From the NCBI GenBank assembly GCA_934394435.1, contig CAKRRN010000004.1, positions 1-64,000 on the forward strand: DNA of 64,000 nucleotides. Reading direction: 5' to 3'. The notes below the pieces were generated by a model. It made no database searches and was not told where the DNA came from. It saw nothing but the letters and a program-made list of their open reading frames with translations. The position numbers were made by a program, and so were the translations under genes. Of the stretch, positions 57,439 through 64,000 are shown piece by piece. The DNA comes from an uncultured Bacteroidaceae bacterium. GTDB taxonomy: Bacteria > Bacteroidota > Bacteroidia > Bacteroidales > Bacteroidaceae. Every line of letters starts with the position of its first letter. Position 1 is the stretch's first letter.

Positions 57439-58785
57439 TTAGATTCCAGTATAAGTATGTGGCGTAATCGCACGCAGTTCGTTCTTCACAGCTTCGCTCA
57501 CATTCAATTCTTCGATAAACTGCTGGATGGTCTCATGACTGATAGCCTTGCCCGTACGAGTCAAAGCCTTTAGTGCTTCATAGGGATGTGGATATGCTTC
57601 ACGACGCAAAATAGTCTGTATAGCCTCTGCCACCACAGCCCAGCAATTATCCAAATCACGATTGATAGCAGCAGAATTCAGAAGCAACTTGCGTAATCCT
57701 TTCAGAGTACTCTGAATGCTAATAACCATATGCCCCATAGGAACTCCGATATTTCTCAGCACCGTACTATCTGTCAAATCACGTTGCAAACGACTGATAG
57801 GCAATTTTCCTGCAAGATGAACCAGCAATGCATTAGCAACCCCAAGATTACCTTCGCTATTTTCGAAGTCAATAGGGTTCACCTTATGAGGCATTGCGCT
57901 GGAGCCAACCTCACCAGCCTTTACTTGCTGACGGAAGTACTCCATGGATACATATTGCCAGAAGTCCCGATCGAGGTCGATAATGATGGTATTTATACGC
58001 TTCATTGCGTCGAACACAGCAGACATGCAATCATAGTTGCTTATCTGGGTTGTGTATTGTTCGCGCTCCAATCCTAACTTCTCAGATACAAAAGTATTGG
58101 CAAAGGCTCTCCAGTCATACTGAGGATATGCCACATGATGAGCATTGAAATTTCCCGTAGCACCACCAAACTTGGCTGTCAAAGGACACTGGTGCAACAT
58201 ATCGCGCTGACGCTTGAGACGATAGACAAACACCATTATTTCCTTACCCAAACGTGTAGGACTGGCAGGCTGCCCATGTGTCTTTGCCAACATAGGTACG
58301 TTTTCCCACTCCTTCGCGTATTGCTCCAACTGAGCAATCAACTCTTCCAGTAATGGATAATACACCTCTTCAAGTGCATCTTTTATGCTGAGGGGGACAC
58401 TGGTATTGTTAATATCCTGAGAAGTCAGTCCAAAATGAATAAATTCCTTATAGGAGTCTAATCCTCCTATGGCATCAAACTGCTCCTTTATAAAATATTC
58501 TACAGCCTTAACGTCATGATTAGTAACCTGCTCTATGGATTTCACTCTAGCAGCATCCTGTTCGCTGAATTCTTGATAGATAGAGCGCAAACGTGGGAAA
58601 AGATCATGAGGAAACGTAGCCAACTGAGGCAAAGGCAACTGGCACAAGGCGATAAAATACTCCACCTCTACTCTCACACGATAACGAATCAAAGCATATT
58701 CAGAGAAATACGCAGCCAAAGACTCTGTTTTTCCACGATAACGACCATCAACGGGCGATATCGCTGTCAATAAATCCAAATCCAT
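57439..58785 (-). CDS. purB: Adenylosuccinate lyase
   Basis: A 448-residue purine enzyme that cleaves adenylosuccinate and SAICAR to release fumarate. The fumarase-superfamily signature GSSAMPHKVNP is at about residues 294-304, with KTHGQPASPTRLGKE near 165-180 and the N-terminal LTAISPVDGRYRGKT. The gene has a clear -7 box and is separated from rluB by 76 bases. Confidence 0.96.
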   Translation of the reverse strand: MDLDLLTAISPVDGRYRGKTESLAAYFSEYALIRYRVRVEVEYFIALCQLPLPQLATFPHDLFPRLRSIYQEFSEQDAARVKSIEQVTNHDVKAVEYFIKEQFDAIGGLDSYKEFIHFGLTSQDINNTSVPLSIKDALEEVYYPLLEELIAQLEQYAKEWENVPMLAKTHGQPASPTRLGKEIMVFVYRLKRQRDMLHQCPLTAKFGGATGNFNAHHVAYPQYDWRAFANTFVSEKLGLEREQYTTQISNYDCMSAVFDAMKRINTIIIDLDRDFWQYVSMEYFRQQVKAGEVGSSAMPHKVNPIDFENSEGNLGVANALLVHLAGKLPISRLQRDLTDSTVLRNIGVPMGHMVISIQSTLKGLRKLLLNSAAINRDLDNCWAVVAEAIQTILRREAYPHPYEALKALTRTGKAISHETIQQFIEELNVSEAVKNELRAITPHTYTGI

Positions 58786-58825
58786 AAGACAGACTTACTT
58801 ATATACATATATGTTTTTTCGCGCA

Positions 58826-58833
58826 CAAAGTTA
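58826..58833 (-). promoter_or_regulatory. -7 box TAACTTTG of purB
   Basis: TAACTTTG on the minus strand, 40 bases before the purB ATG. Confidence 0.5.
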
Positions 58834-58924
58834 CGGATTTTCCGTGGCATAAAGCATAAAAAGAAGTAGAAATAGAGTAACAAACAGAATATTTATCTCA
58901 ATAAGAGAACATCAGAGAAAACAA

Positions 58925-58980
58925 AGAACTCAATTGGATATTAGCAATACCATATGACTACTGACATCCAACTGAGTTCT
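58925..58980 (-). terminator. Terminator after trpS
   Basis: Fifteen-base arms AGAACTCAATTGGAT (58925-58939) and ATCCAACTGAGTTCT (58966-58980), one wobble pair, followed on the minus strand by TTGTTTTC. It lies 28 bases beyond the trpS stop. Confidence 0.75.
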
Positions 58981-59008
58981 AACGTAAAAAAGCAACAAAG
59001 ACGTTTAG

Positions 59009-60109
59009 TTATTTCCCACTAAAACGTTCTGTTTGAGCCTTAATAAGAGCTGCATCTTCAAAATAATTAAGTTTCATAGCACGGCGCACCTCATCCATAG
59101 TCTCAACTGCAGCCTCACGGGCTTTTTCGCATCCTTGCTTCAAGATGTCGTATACCGCAGGTATGTCACGCTCGTATTCAGCACGACGCTGACGGATGGG
59201 TTCTAATGTCTCTTGGAGTACATTCATCAACAACTTCTTACATTTCATATCGCCCAGTCCTCCATGCGTATAGTGATCTTTCATCTCCTGTAGGCTTTCA
59301 TACTCCTTCATGCAACAATGAACTTGCTCGTCTGTAGCGAACGCATCCAAATAGGTAAATACAGTATTCCCTTCCAAGTGTCCTGGGTCGCTCACCTGCA
59401 AGTGGGTAGGATCGGTATACATCGTCTTCACCTTCTTGCAAACCTCGTCTGCAGAATCGCTCAAATAAATGCAGTTACCCAAACTCTTGCTCATCTTGGC
59501 CTTTCCATCAGTACCGGGCAGGCGCAGACAAGCGGCATTGTTTGGCAAAAGTATATTTGGTTCGACTAAAGTATCACCATAGATATTGTTAAAACGACGC
59601 ACAATCTCGCGACATTGTTCTAGCATTGGTTCTTGGTCCTCACCTGCAGGAACAGTAGTGGCCTTAAACAGCGTGATATCAGCAGCTTGACTGATAGGAT
59701 AGGTAAAGAAGCCAACAGGAATACTATCACCTGAGAACCCTCTCATCTTCACTTCCGTCTTGACAGTCGGATTACGCTGCAGACGACTCACACTCACCAT
59801 ATCCATAAAATAGAAAGACAATTCACACAATTCAGGTATCTGGCTCTGTATGAAAAGTGTACTACGTTTGGGGTCAAGTCCTGCCGCAAGATAGTCAAGA
59901 GCAACTTCTATTACATTTTGGCGAACCTTCTCTGGATTGTCAATGTTATCCGTGAGCGCCTGTGCATCAGCCTCGAATATAAATATCTTATCATATTCTC
60001 CACTATTCTGCAACTCAACACGACGACGTAACGATCCCACATAATGACCAATATGTAATTTACCCGTAGGTCTATCACCCGTCAAAATAACTTTTTCTTT
60101 TGCTTCCAT
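59009..60109 (-). CDS. trpS: Tryptophanyl-tRNA synthetase
   Basis: A 366-residue class Ic synthetase. The ATP-binding [13 protein letters not shown] (HIGH at 19-22) and the AKMSKSLGN loop (about 203-211) are both present. The ATG at 60109 leaves 19 bases to the mutL stop; a longer reading to 60148 would overlap mutL. It is probably last in the ostA-like, small protein, mutL, trpS run. Confidence 0.96.
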   Translation of the reverse strand: MEAKEKVILTGDRPTGKLHIGHYVGSLRRRVELQNSGEYDKIFIFEADAQALTDNIDNPEKVRQNVIEVALDYLAAGLDPKRSTLFIQSQIPELCELSFYFMDMVSVSRLQRNPTVKTEVKMRGFSGDSIPVGFFTYPISQAADITLFKATTVPAGEDQEPMLEQCREIVRRFNNIYGDTLVEPNILLPNNAACLRLPGTDGKAKMSKSLGNCIYLSDSADEVCKKVKTMYTDPTHLQVSDPGHLEGNTVFTYLDAFATDEQVHCCMKEYESLQEMKDHYTHGGLGDMKCKKLLMNVLQETLEPIRQRRAEYERDIPAVYDILKQGCEKAREAAVETMDEVRRAMKLNYFEDAALIKAQTERFSGK

Positions 60110-60128
60110 ATTTCGTTTATTTACTTTT

Positions 60129-61958
60129 CTAATTAAACAATTTATCAATCTGGGGTTGAGGAACTATAGACACAATTGTCTTTCCCGTAGGCGTCAGATT
60201 GGGATTCGAGCACATGAAAAGGTCATTTATCAAACTATCCATTTCCTGTTTGGAAAGGACCTGACCTGTAACTACAGCTGTACTACGTGCCATAACCAGT
60301 GCTAAACGATGACGCATCTCTTGATCCATTCCCGTATCCTTTTCCTTTGCTGTTTCTATCATCAACGTAATCATTGGTACGGGGTTCATTTCCCCTAAGT
60401 CAGAAGGAACTGCCTGTATGGAAAAAGACCCTCCACCAAGGTCGGTAATATCAAATCCCATCAGAGAAAGATCATCGGTAATATGGTGAAGGATAACAGC
60501 ATCCGAGGGAGACACAGTTATCATTTCTGGAAAGAGTAGCCTCTGTCCTGTGGTATTTTGCTCCTCCATCTGTCGTATATATCTATCATATAAGATACGC
60601 ACATGAGCACGATGCTGATCTACAATCATCAGTCCCGACTGAACCGCAGTTAAAATATATTGCCCCCGAAACTGAAAATGCTCTACGCTTCGCTCTTCCA
60701 TTTCCGAATCATCCTCCTCGAAAAGTGCTGGATTAGTCTGGTCCTCCTGATGCTCAGGCAGTACGGACGAAGATGCGGCAGAAGTATTCTGACCTATCCC
60801 AGCATAAAGGGATTCCCAATCAACTGGCGCATGAGACTTCTGGTGACTATCAAAAGGATTATAATTAACGTCCACTTGCACCTGAGGCATTTCAACGCCC
60901 GAGAAGTCCGATGCATCAAAAGCAGGAATGTCAGGACGACCTTCCACATCAAAGTCTATTGTAGGAACGGCATTAAAGCGCCCTAAAGTATCGCGGACAG
61001 CAGCTACCAAGATTTGCCAAATGGCAGATTCATTTTCAAACTTAACCTCTGTTTTGGTTGGATGAATATTTACATCCACATTGGCTGGGTCTATGGTAAA
61101 ATAAAGAAAATACGGAATCTGTTCGCCTTCAGGGATAAGGTGCAGAAAGGCTTCCATCACAGCCTTGTGGAAATAAGGATGTCGCATATAGCGACCATTG
61201 ACAAAGAAATACTGAGGAGCATTCTTCTTGCGTGCGGACTCTGGTTTCCCCACGAATCCCTTAAGACTGACCAAACTGGTATCTACATGTACATCCAGCA
61301 ACTGAGAATCCAATCGTTTCCCGAAGACACTGACTATTCTATTGCGCAAACTACCTATTTCAAGTTTAGAAAGAAGCGTATCTCCATGAGTCAAAGAGAA
61401 AGAAACATCAGGATTTACAAGAGCCACACGCTCATACTCCTGCACGATATTGTTCATTTCCGTTTGGTTTGACTTCAAGAACTTTCTTCGAGCAGGCACA
61501 TTAAAAAATAGATTCCTTACTTCAAAATTTGATCCCACAGCACAGGAACACACTTCTTGAGAAACGACCTCCGAGCCATCTATGCACAAGGAGACTCCCA
61601 ATTCATCCTCTGGCGTACGAGTCTTAAGTCTCACCTGCGCAACTGCAGCTATCGAGGGAAGAGCCTCACCTCGAAACCCCATTGTATGTAGAGTGAAGAG
61701 GTCTTCCACCTTACGTATCTTCGAAGTAGCATGCCGTTCAAAAGCCAAACGCGCATCAGTCTGACTCATACCCTTCCCATCGTCTATTACTTGTATAGAA
61801 GTACGCCCTGCATCCTGTACCACCACATCGACATGGCGAGCACCCGCATCAACCGCATTCTCCATCAGTTCTTTAATAACCGATGAAGGACGTTGAACGA
61901 CTTCGCCTGCAGCTATCTGATTGGCCACAGAATCAGGAAGAAGATGTATTATATCCAT
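60129..61958 (-). CDS. mutL: DNA mismatch repair protein MutL
   Basis: A 609-residue mismatch repair protein. The GHKL ATPase N-terminal domain shows [25 protein letters not shown] (catalytic Glu, Asn), [15 protein letters not shown] and TMGFRGEAL. The C-terminal dimerisation domain (about 420-609) includes [16 protein letters not shown]. The metal-binding endonuclease motif DQHAAxERxxYE is changed to [13 protein letters not shown], so nicking activity is uncertain. Confidence 0.96.
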   Translation of the reverse strand: MDIIHLLPDSVANQIAAGEVVQRPSSVIKELMENAVDAGARHVDVVVQDAGRTSIQVIDDGKGMSQTDARLAFERHATSKIRKVEDLFTLHTMGFRGEALPSIAAVAQVRLKTRTPEDELGVSLCIDGSEVVSQEVCSCAVGSNFEVRNLFFNVPARRKFLKSNQTEMNNIVQEYERVALVNPDVSFSLTHGDTLLSKLEIGSLRNRIVSVFGKRLDSQLLDVHVDTSLVSLKGFVGKPESARKKNAPQYFFVNGRYMRHPYFHKAVMEAFLHLIPEGEQIPYFLYFTIDPANVDVNIHPTKTEVKFENESAIWQILVAAVRDTLGRFNAVPTIDFDVEGRPDIPAFDASDFSGVEMPQVQVDVNYNPFDSHQKSHAPVDWESLYAGIGQNTSAASSSVLPEHQEDQTNPALFEEDDSEMEERSVEHFQFRGQYILTAVQSGLMIVDQHRAHVRILYDRYIRQMEEQNTTGQRLLFPEMITVSPSDAVILHHITDDLSLMGFDITDLGGGSFSIQAVPSDLGEMNPVPMITLMIETAKEKDTGMDQEMRHRLALVMARSTAVVTGQVLSKQEMDSLINDLFMCSNPNLTPTGKTIVSIVPQPQIDKLFN

Positions 61959-62005
61959 CTAACCGTTGTTTGTCTTTAATTATATTACGTTATCGCTTCA
62001 AGTCA

Positions 62006-62305
62006 TCAGAAGTGTGTCGTACCTGAAAGCAAGAAACGCCACACAAGCAGCAATGCCATTACAAGCACAACAACCAAGGGCCATCCCAAACGATGTTCTG
62101 ACTCTTTATAATGCTGCGCACGCGGTGTGTACTGTCCAAACTTTCCTTTGAACTTCGTTGGATCGTATTTCTTTTCTTTAGGATCAAGAATTCCTTGTTC
62201 TATCTTGATGTCCTCAACCATACGTTCCAACTTTTCACGTTTCTCGTCTGTATAGATATGCACAGGACGAAAACGTCGTGGTTTTCTACTACTGAACATT
62301 CCCAT
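62006..62305 (-). CDS. Small membrane protein between mutL and the OstA-like gene
   Basis: A 99-residue protein with a basic, charged N-terminal part (about 1-70, RKPRRFRPVHIYTDEKREKL, then KKYDPTKFKGKFGQY) and one C-terminal transmembrane helix (about 74-92). It looks tail-anchored, with most of the chain in the cytoplasm. I do not recognise a named family. It lies 47 bases upstream of mutL and 7 bases downstream of the OstA-like gene, so it belongs to that operon. Confidence 0.72.
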   Translation of the reverse strand: MGMFSSRKPRRFRPVHIYTDEKREKLERMVEDIKIEQGILDPKEKKYDPTKFKGKFGQYTPRAQHYKESEHRLGWPLVVVLVMALLLVWRFLLSGTTHF

Positions 62306-62312
62306 AACAAAA

Positions 62313-63968
62313 TCAATGTTTTATATCTTTCAATTTTTGACGTGGCGCTTGCCTACGCACAATCTTCTTCAGTTCTGTTCCCTCTATCTTAGGACGCCAA
62401 TGGAAAATATCAAATCTATCAATCGGACGTATATAGTCAAACCAAGCAAAATTCTCCACATACAGCATATCCGAGGGTATCAATGGGATGGGATAAAAGC
62501 TACCTGTAGCCGCAGGCATCCATATACGATCAACCTTACGATTCTTCATAAACAGCTTCAGAAAGGTTGTTTCCGTATGATTCATATCAGCTAGAATGCT
62601 GTCCTCACCCATATGGTAATACTTCACATAGACATTTCCTATTGAAGTAGACAAATACACTTCACCGTCTCGAAAATAAGTATGCATCTCATTACCAGTC
62701 ACTTGATTATAATGCACACTATCAATGCGCTCCACAGAAAGGGCCTGTCGAAGAACCTGTACACTATCAATAGTACTATCATTAAAGAATGCCTTTATCT
62801 CTTCTCCCAACAGTTGCTGTCCCTCCTGCCATAGTATAGGATCCTTATACATGGTCATCACTGAGTCCTTTCCGTTGTACACTAAAGAATCACAAACAGC
62901 CTGAACATCCCGGCGATATGCTCTCATATGATTATAGGCATGCAACACGCGATAGACACTATCTGTATTAAGATTATACGTAAAGACCTTAAAAGTATCA
63001 GCATGCGCATAAAGCGTATCCTTCTGTGAATAATCAATGGCTACCGCACTATCCGCAGCCTCAGAGTACCCCGTACTGTCGTTATACAGACAATAATTAC
63101 CTGTAAACATATTCTTATTGGGAGTGTCCGTATAAACGATATTGCCATATGCTTTGCCTTGTCTGAGTTTGTCATCCCATATCACACTATCGCCCACCAA
63201 GCGTTTCCCCTCATTGGTGAGAATACTTCTGTTCAAGAGATACGACACATCTTTCTTAGAGTCATAGTAACCAAGTTCCGAATAGATATGGCTACTACCA
63301 TGTTCTATATTGGATGGTCCCACGATATGAGCAATTCCTGTACCTGTATTGTAATGAAGAGTATCAGAAACCAAAGTAGTTTTGGCTTTTTTCGGAGGTG
63401 CAGGGTTAACAAGTTTCACGTTATAGTTAAACACAGCCTCTTTGGTTGCCGGAGTATACTCTCCCCAATCACTTGTTAATTCATTCCCTTGATCTATCAG
63501 TCGTCCTCCTTCAAAGAAATAACCCATACCGTAAAGCTTGTCATAGTCCAAGCTATCCGTATACAAAACGCTATTTCTATGTTTAAGAATCACATTATGA
63601 CGCACTCGAGCGATCTGATCCAATCCGTTGTAGAATAGTACATCACCATGCAACGAAAGGGTATCACCCTGCAGCATCTTCACATGACCATAAGCGTCAA
63701 ATGAATTGGAAGCCTCATAAAAGAGAGCGCTATCACAATACATAAGCACATCATCATGGCGAAAAGAAACATTTCCGACAAGGAATTGGGCTTCGCTATG
63801 AATCTGATCATCAAAATATAGTTTGTCCGCATGCAACAGATACACCCGACTGTCAGAAGGTTTTCTCCCCCGACGATCAGGACCAGCATGTTTGACAGGA
63901 GTCATAGCCCCAAGCAGACATACGCCAAACAATGCTATCAGACATACAACAGATATCCTACGGTTCAT
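62313..63968 (-). CDS. OstA/LptA-like exported protein
   Basis: A 551-residue exported protein with a signal peptide (about 1-22). The rest is built of short beta repeats such as VRHNVILKHRNSVLYTDSLD and ADKLYFDDQIHSEAQFLVGN, the beta-jellyroll pattern of OstA/LptA proteins that carry lipopolysaccharide across the periplasm. It is longer than E. coli LptA, as is usual for the Bacteroidetes OstA-like form. The start has no strong ribosome site. Only 32 bases remain upstream in the window, so the operon may begin outside it. Confidence 0.85.
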   Translation of the reverse strand: MNRRISVVCLIALFGVCLLGAMTPVKHAGPDRRGRKPSDSRVYLLHADKLYFDDQIHSEAQFLVGNVSFRHDDVLMYCDSALFYEASNSFDAYGHVKMLQGDTLSLHGDVLFYNGLDQIARVRHNVILKHRNSVLYTDSLDYDKLYGMGYFFEGGRLIDQGNELTSDWGEYTPATKEAVFNYNVKLVNPAPPKKAKTTLVSDTLHYNTGTGIAHIVGPSNIEHGSSHIYSELGYYDSKKDVSYLLNRSILTNEGKRLVGDSVIWDDKLRQGKAYGNIVYTDTPNKNMFTGNYCLYNDSTGYSEAADSAVAIDYSQKDTLYAHADTFKVFTYNLNTDSVYRVLHAYNHMRAYRRDVQAVCDSLVYNGKDSVMTMYKDPILWQEGQQLLGEEIKAFFNDSTIDSVQVLRQALSVERIDSVHYNQVTGNEMHTYFRDGEVYLSTSIGNVYVKYYHMGEDSILADMNHTETTFLKLFMKNRKVDRIWMPAATGSFYPIPLIPSDMLYVENFAWFDYIRPIDRFDIFHWRPKIEGTELKKIVRRQAPRQKLKDIKH

Positions 63969-64000
63969 AGATTACTTTACCCATCCTGGATACTGGAACT

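Overview
The window reads as chromosome of a member of the Bacteroidales, most likely a Prevotellaceae-type gut or oral anaerobe (inference). The signs are two TonB-dependent receptors, a TonB/ExbB/ExbD system, type IX secretion parts (PorQ, PorG), a NigD-like lipoprotein, the Bacteroidales families DUF4837, DUF6242, DUF1573 and DUF4878, a large protein with a C-terminal secretion tail, and promoters with the Bacteroidetes -7 word TAnnTTTG. No prophage, conjugative element, complete insertion sequence or CRISPR array is visible. Most of the window is housekeeping DNA; the unusual material lies in five intergenic stretches.

Layout. 1-2.9 kb: acyltransferase, NigD-like lipoprotein and mnmA, overlapping end to end. 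2.9-5.3 kb: a heavy-metal-associated (HMA) protein and a TonB receptor. 6.1-9.3 kb: a TPP-riboswitch-controlled thiamine uptake pair (TonB receptor plus PnuT). 9.8-14.1 kb: a 1438-residue secreted protein with three discoidin-like domains. 15.1-18.2 kb: rsmF-like, thyA, folA and an Lrp regulator. 18.3-23.9 kb: ExbD, ExbD, a membrane protein and ExbB, then tRNA-Ser, tatD, a polyprenyl synthase and tonB. 24.0-26.6 kb: porQ-cmk-ispH. 26.6-27.7 kb: meaB. 27.7-38.0 kb: a ten-gene leftward envelope operon (DUF6242, porG, uppS, bamA, three ompH/skp, murI, DUF4837, DUF1573). 38.2-40.5 kb: ribD diverging from prmC-recX. 40.8-49.5 kb: M16 peptidase, DUF4878 lipoprotein, der, era, fabH, rpmF, DUF177 and a histidine kinase. 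49.8-53.7 kb: three peptidases in a row (C11, M24, C1). 54.4-64.0 kb: asnS, rluB-like, purB, trpS, mutL, a small membrane protein and an OstA-like protein.

How the genes work together. The leftward envelope operon joins outer-membrane protein insertion (BamA and Skp chaperones), lipid carrier synthesis (UppS), peptidoglycan precursor supply (MurI) and a type IX secretion component (PorG). PorQ and the candidate secreted protein carrying the C-terminal tail lie elsewhere in the window. The TonB/Exb genes would energise receptors such as the two found here. The thymidylate/folate pair and the DUF177-rpmF-fabH-era-der series are classic growth-linked clusters.

The main unexplained signal is non-coding. 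A family of roughly 190-bp elements has imperfect terminal inverted repeats built on AATCGGTCATTAG, with three near-full copies, two truncated ones and two isolated ends. Two arrays of a 22-bp palindromic unit share the same downstream tail. A near-perfect inverted repeat in the asnS-proximal gap also uses a 22-bp spacing. Several promoters place the -7 box 4-7 bases before the start codon, which predicts leaderless messages.
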